The notes beneath the pieces were generated by a model that did no database searches, had not been told where the DNA came from, and was given only the letters and a program-made list of their open reading frames with translations. The translations under genes and the position numbers were made by a program. From NCBI RefSeq assembly GCF_023502325.1, contig NZ_JAMFLZ010000001.1, positions 744,001 to 808,000 on the forward strand: DNA of 64,000 bases, in the 5' to 3' direction. Origin of the DNA: Wocania_A spongiicola (lineage in GTDB: Bacteria > Bacteroidota > Bacteroidia > Flavobacteriales > Flavobacteriaceae). Below, in pieces: positions 18,889-28,093 of the stretch (the stretch's first letter is position 1; every line of letters begins with the position of its first letter).

Positions 18889-19773
18889 ATGAATAAAATG
18901 AAAAAAATTATAGCACTACTAATCTTTTCTGCAATAACCTTCACAGGTTTTTCGCAAGACGAAGATAACGATGATCAAGCAAAAAGTAATATTCAAACAT
19001 ATACACCATCTAAGTTACTTAAAAAAGGACAATGGGATATTAAGTTTTTTAATAACCTATATACACAAACTAAAGTAGCAAATAGTAGTGGTGATGTTTC
19101 TAAAAATCAGCCAAGAGAAACCTATTTTACATCAACTATTGATGTTTTTACAGGAGTTTCAGAAAACAGCAAATTAAATGTTGGATTATTAATTGAAATG
19201 CGATCAAATGTGGTTGGGAATAGAAAAGCATTTGATATTTTTAAATTTGATGGAGAGCGAGGAACTGCACGTTCAGGAGTTACATCAATTGCACCAGCTA
19301 TTAAATTCAATCCGCTTAAAAATGTGAATAATTTTACTATTCAAACTGCGTTTCATATTCCTTTAGTAGATAATGAAGTTGAAGATGGTGTGTTTTTAGA
19401 TCAAACAGCTTATACATTTCAAAATAGATTTTTCTACGATTATACTTTCCCAAGTGGAGACTGGCAATTGTTTACAGAATTAAATACCGAATATAACTTT
19501 GGAGAGAAAACTAGTTTTGCCGATAAAACATTTGTTTTAGCTCCTGGCGTATTTTTAAGCTATTTTCCAAACCAAGAATTCACCATCTTAGGATTTGTTC
19601 AACACCAACAACGTGTTGGAGATTTTGAACAAGATTTCACAGCTTTAGGACTTGGAGGAAAGTACCAATTAAGTAAAACTTTAAACTTAGAAGTACTTTA
19701 TAGTAATTTTGTTAGAGGAAGCAATTCTGGTCTAGGACAATCATTTAATCTGGGCTTAAGAGCATTATTTTAA
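18889..19773 (+). CDS. Outer-membrane beta-barrel-like protein
   Basis: This is a 294-residue exported protein (ATG at 18889 or 18898) with signal peptide MKKIIALLIFSAITFTGFSQ. An acidic linker (DEDNDDQ) follows the signal, then alternating polar/aromatic stretches such as GQWDIKFFNNLYTQT and FQNRFFYDYTFPSGDWQLFTELN, ending in NLGLRALF. Regular alternation and a C-terminal Phe are typical of outer-membrane barrels. Specific function is not evident. It follows the DUF547 gene closely and is followed after 37 bases by the GH113-like lipoprotein gene. Confidence 0.75.
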   Translation: MNKMKKIIALLIFSAITFTGFSQDEDNDDQAKSNIQTYTPSKLLKKGQWDIKFFNNLYTQTKVANSSGDVSKNQPRETYFTSTIDVFTGVSENSKLNVGLLIEMRSNVVGNRKAFDIFKFDGERGTARSGVTSIAPAIKFNPLKNVNNFTIQTAFHIPLVDNEVEDGVFLDQTAYTFQNRFFYDYTFPSGDWQLFTELNTEYNFGEKTSFADKTFVLAPGVFLSYFPNQEFTILGFVQHQQRVGDFEQDFTALGLGGKYQLSKTLNLEVLYSNFVRGSNSGLGQSFNLGLRALF

Positions 19774-19810
19774 TGATTAATAAGTAAATTAGGGGTTTAA
19801 ATCAAATTTT

Positions 19811-20821
19811 ATGAAAGTTTGTAAGCTCCTAATTGTCTTTTTATTTATAACAATTCAAGGTTGTACTTCGCAAAGCAAAAAAATTAATGGAGTGAGTTTT
19901 GTGGCTTCAGCCGAAGCCATTAATGAAAGCCATGTAAGACCTGTTGTTAACGTAAATGCAAATTATGCTGCAATCATGCCTTTTGGTTTTATAAGGGATT
20001 TAGAGCATCCAGAAATTGTATTTAATACCCAAAGGCAATGGTATGGAGAAACAAAAGCAGGAGCGAAACAGTATATTTTAGAGCTTAGAAAAAAGCATAT
20101 TAAAATTATGTTGAAACCTCAAATTTGGGTTTGGCACGGTGAGTTTACTGGATATATTGAAATGAATTCTGAAGCTAATTGGAAAGCCTTAGAAAATTCA
20201 TATTCAAAATTTATTTTAGAGCATGCTCAACTAGCTCAAGATGTAAAAGCAGAGCTATTTTGTATTGGTACAGAACTTGAAAAATTTATAGAAAACAGGC
20301 CTAAGTATTGGAATAACCTAATAGTAGAAATAAAGAATATTTACAAGGGGAAATTAACTTATGCGGCAAATTGGGATGAATTTAAACGCACACCATTTTG
20401 GGACGATTTAGATTTTATTGGAGTTGATGCTTATTTTCCTGTAAGTGGAGAAAAAACACCTACTATTAATCAGTTAAAAGTAGGGTGGTTACCACATAAA
20501 GCTGTTATAAAAAAGTATTCAGAGACATACAATAAACCCGTTTTGTTTACTGAATTTGGCTATAGAAGTGTAGATTATTCAGGGAAAGAGCCATGGAAAA
20601 GTGATAGAAGCATGAATGTAGTTAATTTAGAAGCTCAAACCAATACAACTCAAGCGTTATTTGAAACCTTTTGGAATGAAGATTGGTTTGCAGGAGGTTT
20701 TATTTGGAAATGGTTTCATAAACATGAAGACAGTGGTGGAGTTAAAGATGCGTTTTTTACACCACAAAATAAACCTGTAGAAGATTTATTGCGCAAGCAG
20801 TATATAGAGCATTCTAAATGA
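19811..20821 (+). CDS. GH113-like glycoside hydrolase, lipoprotein
   Basis: This is a 336-residue TIM-barrel hydrolase resembling family GH113 (endo-beta-1,4-mannanase type). It has a lipoprotein signal with Cys18 (ITIQGCTSQ), LKPQIWVWHGEFTG on an early strand, the probable acid/base Glu155 in FCIGTELEKF and the probable nucleophile Glu248 in VLFTEFGYRS, with FIGVDAYFPVS between. Related barrels occur as domains in large surface enzymes. Its last codons overlap the next lipoprotein gene by 4 bases, so it heads a three-gene coupled operon that ends in a POTRA-barrel protein. Confidence 0.82.
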   Translation: MKVCKLLIVFLFITIQGCTSQSKKINGVSFVASAEAINESHVRPVVNVNANYAAIMPFGFIRDLEHPEIVFNTQRQWYGETKAGAKQYILELRKKHIKIMLKPQIWVWHGEFTGYIEMNSEANWKALENSYSKFILEHAQLAQDVKAELFCIGTELEKFIENRPKYWNNLIVEIKNIYKGKLTYAANWDEFKRTPFWDDLDFIGVDAYFPVSGEKTPTINQLKVGWLPHKAVIKKYSETYNKPVLFTEFGYRSVDYSGKEPWKSDRSMNVVNLEAQTNTTQALFETFWNEDWFAGGFIWKWFHKHEDSGGVKDAFFTPQNKPVEDLLRKQYIEHSK

Positions 20822-21552
20822 ATAAATTTAAGTACATAATTTTAGGCCTTTTGGTTTTTACATCTTGTTTAAAAGATAATGATGATGATTTATTACTTGA
20901 TACTTTAGCGGCTTATGTTTTAAATAAACCTGTTGAGAAGGGCGCTGTAATAGCGTGTTCTGCTAGTGATGTAGATACTAATAATGTTTTAACTTTCTTT
21001 TACCCAAAAACAGGAGCAACCAATATTCGGCTTTATGAAACTGAAACAGCCCAAGTTGATAAAAATGATTTTTCGAATTATAAGCAAATAACCATTACAA
21101 GCAACCCTTTTTTTAATGGATATTTAGGAAAGTTTACTCAAACTACTGCCGTTGAAAAATGGATTATAGTTACTTATGAATTGGATGATGAGATAAAAAT
21201 ATCAAACCCTATTCGATCTAAACAAATTACAAAACCTACCGTTTGGAATGACAATGTTTCAATAAATCAGGATGAAGCAGGAATGCCAAATTTTACATGG
21301 GCAGATAATCCTTTAGGCGATAATGCTATTTATTTTGAAGTTGTCTCAGATATTCAAGATAATTTACTTTCAGGTACTTATACTTACGATAATCATTTTC
21401 AGTATTACAACACATCAAATGTAGTTTTAAATATAACTACGCAAATGCCCCCATTACTAATTGCAGGTAACAATTATCATTTCACTTTGATGGATGTTAG
21501 CGAAGATAATTGGGTGAATTGGGTGGTTCTAAAAACATTTGAGGCGCAATGA
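20818..21552 (+). CDS. Lipoprotein of unknown function
   Basis: This is a 244-residue lipoprotein; the signal is IILGLLVFTSC with Cys17 followed by an Asp-rich linker (LKDNDDDLLLD), as in surface-exposed Bacteroidota lipoproteins. The mature part looks beta-rich (CSASDVDTNNVLTFFYPKTG, WIIVTYELDD) and may hold two Ig/fibronectin-like domains. I do not recognise a family. It overlaps by 4 bases the GH113-like gene upstream and the barrel gene downstream, so all three should be made together and may form one envelope complex. Confidence 0.75.
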   Translation: MNKFKYIILGLLVFTSCLKDNDDDLLLDTLAAYVLNKPVEKGAVIACSASDVDTNNVLTFFYPKTGATNIRLYETETAQVDKNDFSNYKQITITSNPFFNGYLGKFTQTTAVEKWIIVTYELDDEIKISNPIRSKQITKPTVWNDNVSINQDEAGMPNFTWADNPLGDNAIYFEVVSDIQDNLLSGTYTYDNHFQYYNTSNVVLNITTQMPPLLIAGNNYHFTLMDVSEDNWVNWVVLKTFEAQ

Positions 21553-22811
21553 ATAAAACTCTAATCATCATATTCGCAAGTTTATTTAGTGTGAGTTTGT
21601 TTTCGCAGAATCATATAGTTGCCGATTTAAAGATTCAAGGTAATAAAAGATTAAAATCATCTTTTATAAAAAACATTTCTACTATTAAAGCAGGAGAGAA
21701 GTTAGATACGTTAGTTATTGAGCAAGATATAAAACGCTTAAAGCGTTTGCCATCTATATCCCATGCATACTATCAAGTGTTTCATTCTGAAGACGGGCAA
21801 TATAACGTGTTTTATAATATTGAGGAAAATTTCACTTTAATCCCATCTGCAAATATTTATACCACAAATAATGATGAATTTGCTTATCGACTAGGGTTAC
21901 ACGAATTTAATTTGTTTGGAAGAAACATTGGCTTTGGAGGCTTTTATCAAAAAGATATTTACAGTAGTTACGCCATAAATTTTAGAGCACCTTATTTGTT
22001 TTCGAATAAGCTAGGATTGGCAGTAAACTTTCAAGATTTAACAACGCAGGAGCCTGTTTTTTTTGATGGAACAACCGCTGATTATAAGTATAATAATCAA
22101 TCCATAGAAGTTTTGGGTTTATATGAGTTTAATTTTAATAATAAAATAGAGTTAGGTATAAACTATTTTGTTGAAGATTATGCATATAAATTTGGAGCAA
22201 CTAACCCTATGGTTCCTCAAGAATTAAATGTGCATAAATGGTTGTTAAAAAGTATTTATGAATATAATAATTTAGATTATTCTTATCAGTATGTATCTGG
22301 AGTAAAAAATCAATTTAACTTTCAGTATGTTACTTCTACAGACGATGCATTACCAGACTTTTTTATAGCGTGGAATGACTTTTTCTATTTTAAACGCTTT
22401 GGCTCACGAAGTAATTGGGCTAATAGGTTACGGTTAGGTTTGTCAAAAAATGATAAAACACCATTTGCTCCTTTTTCTGTAGATAATAATTTAAACGTTC
22501 GCGGTGTTGGAAATACTATTGATAGAGGAACTGGTGTTATAGTTCTTAATACCGAGTTTCGCCATACAATTTATGAAAAAAATTGGTTTGTTTTACAAGG
22601 TAATGCTTTTGTTGACGCTGGTTCTTGGCGGAATCCAGGAGGAGATTTTGGTGACTTTAGCAAAAACGAAAATATTAAAGTATACCCAGGTTTAGGGCTT
22701 CGTTTTATCCATAAAAAAATATATAATGCTATTTTTAGGATAGACTACGGGCACGGTATAACTAAAAACTCTACTAAAGGATTTGTATTTGGGATTGGGC
22801 AGTATTTTTAA
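21549..22811 (+). CDS. POTRA-containing BamA/TamA-like outer-membrane protein
   Basis: This is a 420-residue outer-membrane protein. After a signal peptide ending in SLFSQ there is a single POTRA-like unit (about 22-100: VADLKIQGNKRLKSSFIKNI and TLVIEQDIKRLKRLPSISHAYYQV), then a barrel domain ending in the Phe-terminated strand FVFGIGQYF. The NLNVRGVGN segment resembles the conserved L6-loop (V/I)RG(F/Y) motif of Omp85 proteins. It is much shorter than BamA, which has five POTRA domains, so it is an accessory Omp85 member. The overlap with the lipoprotein gene suggests it exports or inserts that partner (inference). Confidence 0.82.
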   Translation: MNKTLIIIFASLFSVSLFSQNHIVADLKIQGNKRLKSSFIKNISTIKAGEKLDTLVIEQDIKRLKRLPSISHAYYQVFHSEDGQYNVFYNIEENFTLIPSANIYTTNNDEFAYRLGLHEFNLFGRNIGFGGFYQKDIYSSYAINFRAPYLFSNKLGLAVNFQDLTTQEPVFFDGTTADYKYNNQSIEVLGLYEFNFNNKIELGINYFVEDYAYKFGATNPMVPQELNVHKWLLKSIYEYNNLDYSYQYVSGVKNQFNFQYVTSTDDALPDFFIAWNDFFYFKRFGSRSNWANRLRLGLSKNDKTPFAPFSVDNNLNVRGVGNTIDRGTGVIVLNTEFRHTIYEKNWFVLQGNAFVDAGSWRNPGGDFGDFSKNENIKVYPGLGLRFIHKKIYNAIFRIDYGHGITKNSTKGFVFGIGQYF

Positions 22812-22871
22812 TTTAATATTCTTTTAATAGTTATAAAAAGAATCCCCTATTTTTGATCGAAAATTTAATTA

Positions 22872-23603
22872 ATGAAAACATTTGCAATAGGAGATATTCA
22901 TGGTGGTTTAAAAGCTTTAATTCAGCTGTTAAATAAGTTAGAGGTTAAAGATGAAGACACACTCATTTTTGTTGGCGATTATGTAGATGGTTGGAGTGAA
23001 TCTGCACAAGTCATTCAATTTTTAATTGAGCTTTCTGAGAAAATAAATTGTGTTTTCATCAAAGGAAATCATGATGTTTGGTGTGAAAACTGGTTAAAAA
23101 ATGATGAGGTTAACCCAACCTGGTATATGCATGGTGGTAAAGAAACTATTGATAGTTATGAAGGTTTTTCAGAAGATAAAAAAAAGAAGCACTTAGCGTT
23201 TTTCGAAAATATGCCCCTTTATTTTATTGATAATGAAAACAGGTTGTTTGTTCATGCTGGGTTTACATCAATGCATGGTGTGAAAAAAGAAGTTTTTAAA
23301 GCGAGCCTTTACTTTGACAGAACACTTTTTGAGATGGCATTGACAATGGATAAGCGTATTGAAAAAGATTCAGAATTGTATCCAAAACGATTAAAGCATT
23401 ATAACGAAATTTATATTGGACATACGCCAACAATCAATTTTAATGTTGATATTCCAATGCAAGCGGTAAATATTTGGAATATTGATACTGGAGCTGCCTT
23501 TACAGGAAAATTGTCAGCTATTAATATTATTACAAAAGAGTTTTTTCAAAGTGATGATTTACCGTCTTTGTACCCAAACGAAAAAGGTAGAAATAAAGGT
23601 TAA
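22872..23603 (+). CDS. Metallophosphoesterase (PPP-type serine/threonine phosphatase-like)
   Basis: This is a 243-residue cytoplasmic phosphoesterase. Its metal-ligand motifs run in order GDIHGG (7-12), VGDYVDGW, IKGNHDVW, LFVHAGF and YIGHTPTINF, matching the PPP/bacterial diadenosine tetraphosphatase-like group. It could act on phosphoproteins or dinucleoside polyphosphates; sequence alone does not decide. A TATTTTTG box at 22848-22855 could serve as its -7 element. It converges on the 23606 gene with only 2 bases between the stops. Confidence 0.9.
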   Translation: MKTFAIGDIHGGLKALIQLLNKLEVKDEDTLIFVGDYVDGWSESAQVIQFLIELSEKINCVFIKGNHDVWCENWLKNDEVNPTWYMHGGKETIDSYEGFSEDKKKKHLAFFENMPLYFIDNENRLFVHAGFTSMHGVKKEVFKASLYFDRTLFEMALTMDKRIEKDSELYPKRLKHYNEIYIGHTPTINFNVDIPMQAVNIWNIDTGAAFTGKLSAINIITKEFFQSDDLPSLYPNEKGRNKG

Positions 23604-23605
23604 AA

Positions 23606-25132
23606 CTACTCAATACTTTTAAAATCTTTTATAGCCTGATTAGGTTCAATAACATTATACCCTTTCCAGAATTCCGGATCGTATTTTGGTAAATATGTAG
23701 GGTTTACTTTTGCTTTTTCTGTATAGCTATTAAACGAAGCTTCGGTAATACTTTCGTTTTCAAAAACAACCAATTCTTTTTTTGTAATGTTTGATACTAT
23801 AAAATGAATATCAGTCGAAATTTCATTTTGCTTTCTTCGCCCTTTTGTATTCTTATTTTTTTCAATGATTTTCAAAGGCCTTTTAATTCCAAATTTACTA
23901 CCCATTTCTACTTCTGCATATTTAAGGGCATATTTGTCAGCATTATTTTTCGAGTAAATAAAAGTTCCCTTTTTTAAATATTCATTTAATGAAATACCTA
24001 AAAGTCTAAACTTTTTTAAAGATTTTACATTTTCATAATCCACACGAACTATCGCAAAATCATCAGTATTCACATAAATAGTCCCTTTAAAGTCCTCTTT
24101 TCTTTTAGGTGTAAATGTTATTTTATAAACAAAATTGCCGTTTAAGAAAATATAGTCTAAAAGCTCAAAATCATAACGTCTAGATTTTTCTAAAAAATTT
24201 AAATGAGAGTCTTCGTATATAAAACTACTATACTCTAAATTGGTAATAGAGCCTTTTCTATATCTTAAAAAATTCTTTTTTCTTTCACGCTCTTTCTTTT
24301 TTTGCGCTTCTATAAGCTCTTTTGTTTGTTCCACCTCTTTAGCTTCTTTTTCGTCTCCAAAAAGCGAAGAATCAATTTCTTCTTTAGTGCCAAACCATCC
24401 AGATTTTATTTTAAAATAGGAGTCTCTTTTTACATGCTTTCTAAAAATAGCATTAAATTTTTCTTCTAAGCCTTCAAAAGTAATTTCGTTGTTTTTATCA
24501 TAAAGATTAGAAGCTTTTATAATATCTAACTTTTGAGCATTATTTGGAATAGGCTTTTCATATAAATTTCCTAAAATTTCGGTGTAATTATCAGAGCTTT
24601 TAGGCATAATATTTAGTATGCTATCAACGAATTTTTGACTAAATTCAGGAATAGTAGATTTTTTTATATCAATATTGTTTTTCAAAATATTGGTTAAATA
24701 AGATTCTCTATAAAACAATTTACTTTTTGTGAAATCAAAGTCGTAATTATTGGCTAAGTTTTGACTTATCTTTTCTAAAATTTCTTCAATAGTATAGTTT
24801 TTGTTTGAAACTAAAACTTCATCTAACTCAATGGATTTTTGGCTTAAAACTATAATGCTGTCCGTAAATTTTTGAATAGCAACACGTTTAGTTTCGTAAC
24901 CTAAACAGTTAATAAAAAGAGAGTCTTTTTTTGTAGATTTTCTATTTAAATGCATATGAAAAATACCATTCCCATTAGTAATAACACCAGACTTTTTATT
25001 AAGCTCAACGGTAGCAAACGGGATGGGCTTTTGAGTAGTAGAATCAATAAGTTTAGCATGTATAGACTCTTGACTTTGAATTAATTGAGAAAAAATGAGG
25101 GTAATTAAAATAAGATGTAAATTTGGTTTCAT
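23606..25132 (-). CDS. Secreted protein with carboxypeptidase-regulatory-like domain
   Basis: This is a 508-residue exported protein. The signal peptide (LILITLIFSQLIQSQ) is followed by a CarboxypepD_reg-like beta-sandwich (about 23-100: AKLIDSTTQKPIPFATVELN and GVITNGNGIFHMH), the domain used as N-terminal plug extension by SusC-like proteins. The rest is a long charged domain with a Lys/Glu-rich helix (EQTKELIEAQKKKERERKK, about 270-290) and beta-rich segments (GTIYVNTDDFAIVRVDYEN). There is no C-terminal barrel, so it is probably a periplasmic or surface protein of unknown role rather than a transporter. Confidence 0.8.
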   Translation of the reverse strand: MKPNLHLILITLIFSQLIQSQESIHAKLIDSTTQKPIPFATVELNKKSGVITNGNGIFHMHLNRKSTKKDSLFINCLGYETKRVAIQKFTDSIIVLSQKSIELDEVLVSNKNYTIEEILEKISQNLANNYDFDFTKSKLFYRESYLTNILKNNIDIKKSTIPEFSQKFVDSILNIMPKSSDNYTEILGNLYEKPIPNNAQKLDIIKASNLYDKNNEITFEGLEEKFNAIFRKHVKRDSYFKIKSGWFGTKEEIDSSLFGDEKEAKEVEQTKELIEAQKKKERERKKNFLRYRKGSITNLEYSSFIYEDSHLNFLEKSRRYDFELLDYIFLNGNFVYKITFTPKRKEDFKGTIYVNTDDFAIVRVDYENVKSLKKFRLLGISLNEYLKKGTFIYSKNNADKYALKYAEVEMGSKFGIKRPLKIIEKNKNTKGRRKQNEISTDIHFIVSNITKKELVVFENESITEASFNSYTEKAKVNPTYLPKYDPEFWKGYNVIEPNQAIKDFKSIE

Positions 25133-25210
25133 ATAAAAATCTGTTTGCTATAAAAGTAGACGATTATATAACCTAATTGTAACATTTAGTGTTTCATTAA
25201 GTGTATTTTA

Positions 25211-25915
25211 TCATTTTTTAACACTTACATATTTTAAATAATATTGATTCAGTTTTTCAGGCGAAGCACCAAACCATTTTTTTAAATGAATAGTCCAATA
25301 GTGAAACTGCAAGCGCCAAATACCATTTGTAGAATAACATCTTGGTGATGTAGTTAGCCATTTTTGAATAACTACAAATTGTTTACGAGCGTAAAGCTTA
25401 CCAATTAAATCATTGTCTTCATATATTTTAAAGTTTTCGTCATATCCACCAATGCTATTGAAAAGTAATTTTGTAATAAATAAACTTTGGTCACCACCAC
25501 GGCAAAATCTAAAAGGTAATCGTGTTAGTTGTCCTGCAAGTTTTAACCACCAGTGTTTACTGTTAAACTTCATTATGAAGCAACCAGCATCGTTGTTTTT
25601 TTTAACTTGTTCAATTATGTGTTTGTCAAAATTTTTAGGAGGAATAGAGTCAGCATGTAAAAAATAAAGAATGCTTCCTTTAGCTTTTTTTGCACCTAAA
25701 TTCATTTGTTTTGCACGACCTTTTTTTGAATGAAGAAGCGCAATGTTATTGAATTTTGAAACAATATTTTGAGAGCCATCTGTACTTCCACCATCAACAA
25801 TAATAATCTCTAAAACATTTTCTTTTGATGAGTTTCCTAAAAGATGATTTAGCAAATGGTAAATATTATCTGCTTCATTTAATATAGGTATTATTATGGA
25901 GATTTGGTGTTTCAT
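25211..25915 (-). CDS. TIGR04283-type arsenosugar biosynthesis glycosyltransferase
   Basis: This is a 234-residue GT2 enzyme. ISIIIPILNEADNI opens the domain, IIVDGGSTDGS carries the nucleotide-binding Asp, FLHADSIPP is the metal site and FCRGGDQSLFI is the family-specific motif. This combination fits the mycofactocin GT-like set catalogued as TIGR04283 arsenosugar biosynthesis glycosyltransferases. It would add a sugar or related group to the arsenic-containing ribose (family-level inference). It lies 32 bases after the DUF547 lipoprotein gene and is the last gene of the arsenosugar region. Confidence 0.85.
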   Translation of the reverse strand: MKHQISIIIPILNEADNIYHLLNHLLGNSSKENVLEIIIVDGGSTDGSQNIVSKFNNIALLHSKKGRAKQMNLGAKKAKGSILYFLHADSIPPKNFDKHIIEQVKKNNDAGCFIMKFNSKHWWLKLAGQLTRLPFRFCRGGDQSLFITKLLFNSIGGYDENFKIYEDNDLIGKLYARKQFVVIQKWLTTSPRCYSTNGIWRLQFHYWTIHLKKWFGASPEKLNQYYLKYVSVKK

Positions 25916-25947
25916 ATTTTGCTCTTCAAATGGAGCTAAAGCTTTAT

Positions 25948-26847
25948 TTAATCATTCAAATTCCAATTATAGGTTTTAAAACTTTTTTTCGCTTTCGCTG
26001 AAATTTTGATGCTCGAGTATTGATTTAAAAAATCAATTAAACTCCCATTTTGTTTAAAATCTTTGGTAAACCACTGGAAAATTTTAGATAGTTCAATTTT
26101 GTTTTCTGAGATGTTGTTTTTTGAGGTGTCTGAAAGAAACTCTTTGGTAACATTGGTTAGTTGTTCATTTAAATTTAAGGCATTATAAGCTTTGTTTAGT
26201 AGCTTAGGGCATGAAACCGATGCACAAACAATGGCAAAATGAATACGAGGCTCATCCATTTTTCGTAAAATTTGATGTTCAATATCGTTTAAATTATACC
26301 ATTTTTCACCTAATTTCCAAAAGCGTTTATCCCAAGGTTTATCAATGTCTTTTATGCTTTTTATTGGGTAATTGCGTAGAATTAAATCAATAGTCATAGC
26401 GTTGTAAGCATTTATCCAATAGGCTAGTTTATCTTCTTTAGAGAATGTCCTAAAATCATCGCTTGAAAATGTTAAGTTTAAAACATTGATATAATCGAGT
26501 AATTTTTTATGTTCGTTTTTAAACGATTTGTAGTTTACATTTCCTTTATCTGAAATGTGCTTGCTCAATAATTCATCCCATAATTGATGTGTTGTAATGA
26601 ATCGTTTGGTAACAATTTGATTAAAATCATTGCCTTTTTCTATTTCTTCTTCACGCTTAACTGTTTTGTCTTTATTTACAATTACAGAATCATTTATAAT
26701 AGTTATAGGCTTTTCTTGAATGATTGAATCTTTAGTCTTCACTATTATTTCTGTTTGCTCTTTTGGTTTTTGAGTTTCAACAACCCGCTTTGTCCCAGAG
26801 CAACCAGATAAAATAATAACTAAAAATATAAATATTGTGTACTTCAT
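25948..26847 (-). CDS. DUF547 lipoprotein
   Basis: This is a 299-residue lipoprotein. The signal ends in ILSGC (Cys16), followed by a charged, repetitive linker of about 70 residues rich in Lys, Glu and Ile. The DUF547 domain (about 100-299) has the conserved WINAYNAMTIDLILRNYP, LNDIEHQILRKM and IHFAIVCASVSCPKL segments with the Cys-x-x-x-Ser-Cys-Pro motif. It sits 5 bases after the PiT transporter gene and just before the TIGR04283 glycosyltransferase, which places it inside the arsenosugar region. It is a paralogue of 18160-18873. Confidence 0.88.
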   Translation of the reverse strand: MKYTIFIFLVIILSGCSGTKRVVETQKPKEQTEIIVKTKDSIIQEKPITIINDSVIVNKDKTVKREEEIEKGNDFNQIVTKRFITTHQLWDELLSKHISDKGNVNYKSFKNEHKKLLDYINVLNLTFSSDDFRTFSKEDKLAYWINAYNAMTIDLILRNYPIKSIKDIDKPWDKRFWKLGEKWYNLNDIEHQILRKMDEPRIHFAIVCASVSCPKLLNKAYNALNLNEQLTNVTKEFLSDTSKNNISENKIELSKIFQWFTKDFKQNGSLIDFLNQYSSIKISAKAKKSFKTYNWNLND

Positions 26848-26852
26848 TTTCT

Positions 26853-27965
26853 TTATAGATTCTCTAATAATTTAAAGAGTATACCACTTATAATTGCTGC
26901 AATTGGTAGTGTTAATAACCAAGATAATAATATTTTACTTATCATTTTGTAATCAGCTTTTTTAGTAGCCGTACCTATACCGAAAATAGAACCTACTGAT
27001 ACGTGAGTTGTAGAAACTGGTAATCCATGAACACTAGCTGTTGTTACTAATAAACCTGTAATTAAATTGGCGGTAAAGCCTTGACCGGAATTCATAGGTG
27101 TGATTTTTTTACTCATAGTTACACCTACTTTTTTAGCATTAAGTAATCCACCAATAGCCATAACAATAGCAATAATAATCATACTCCATTTAATATCAAT
27201 AGTGTTAATAATTAAAAGTAGCCCAACTATTTTTGGGGTATCATTTAAACCTCTGGCAAAACTAACAACTCCAGCACTTAAATAATGTAAACTATCTAAA
27301 GCTTTTTGTGAACTTAACCCTAAAATTTCACCTTCATAAGTTTCTACTTTATCATTTATTGTAGCTTCTAAAGAGGCGTTTGATTTTAACGTTGAAGAGT
27401 TATCCATATTTACAGATGCGATATTTATAGTCTGTTTTTTATGAATACTTAAGTTTGTTTTTTTAGTAACTCCCAGTTGTTTTCTGAAAAACTTAAAAAT
27501 AAGATATGCGATTAAACTTAATATAGCAGCCATTAAAGGGCTAACTATTAAAGGCATTAAGAATGTGCTTCCAAGTTTTTCAAAATTAAATTGAGAACCT
27601 ACTGCCATGACTCCGGCACCAAATAAACCACCAACTAAGCTATGCGTTGTAGAAATTGGCATCCCTATTTTAGTTGCAATAAAAACAGTTAGAGCTGCAC
27701 CAAAAGCAATAGCAATAGCAAAAATAGGCATGGTAATAAGCTCATTAGGAACTAATCCTTTTCCTGAAAAATTCTTTACTAATTCATTGGCTAAAAAGAT
27801 GGCTGCAACAGATCCTGAAAATGTAGTTATGGTTGCCCAATTAATGGCTTTTTTGTAATTAGTAGTTCCACTGCCAAAAAGTGTGGCAACTCCTTTAAAA
27901 TTATCATTAGCACCATTGCTATAGGCTAAAAAACATGCAGAAAGGAATAAAAGTACAAGAATCAT
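26853..27965 (-). CDS. PiT-family inorganic phosphate transporter
   Basis: This is a 370-residue membrane protein with about ten hydrophobic segments and the internal duplication of the PiT/PHO-4 family: NGANDNFKGVATLFG at 17-31 and ARGLNDTPKIVGLL in the second half, each followed later by an (I/V)STTH motif (MPISTTHSLVGGLFGAG and LPVSTTHVSVGSIFG). It moves phosphate with Na+ or H+; arsenate is a classic mimic. Its position beside arsM suggests it may supply or discriminate arsenate, or provide phosphate under arsenic stress (inference). Confidence 0.92.
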   Translation of the reverse strand: MILVLLFLSACFLAYSNGANDNFKGVATLFGSGTTNYKKAINWATITTFSGSVAAIFLANELVKNFSGKGLVPNELITMPIFAIAIAFGAALTVFIATKIGMPISTTHSLVGGLFGAGVMAVGSQFNFEKLGSTFLMPLIVSPLMAAILSLIAYLIFKFFRKQLGVTKKTNLSIHKKQTINIASVNMDNSSTLKSNASLEATINDKVETYEGEILGLSSQKALDSLHYLSAGVVSFARGLNDTPKIVGLLLIINTIDIKWSMIIIAIVMAIGGLLNAKKVGVTMSKKITPMNSGQGFTANLITGLLVTTASVHGLPVSTTHVSVGSIFGIGTATKKADYKMISKILLSWLLTLPIAAIISGILFKLLENL

Positions 27966-28042
27966 AGAAAATTATTTTACTTAGTTTTTTGACGATAATA
28001 TCTATGATAGCTTACTTTTGCTTTAAAGAATTTAGATGTTAA

Positions 28043-28072
28043 AAAAAGAGCGACTAATTAGTCGCTCTTTTT
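28043..28072 (-). terminator. Palindromic terminator after arsM
   Basis: A perfect 30-base palindrome, arms AAAAAGAGCGACTAA and TTAGTCGCTCTTTTT, extended to seven T on the minus strand. It lies 21 bases after the arsM stop and should end the arsenosugar transcript; the symmetric form could also work on the plus strand. Confidence 0.9.
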
Positions 28073-28093
28073 AATTGTTTTATAATAAGTTGT

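Noticed and set aside
23606..25132. A TonB-dependent receptor
   Set aside because: It has the CarboxypepD_reg-like domain but no plug or barrel and is only 508 residues.
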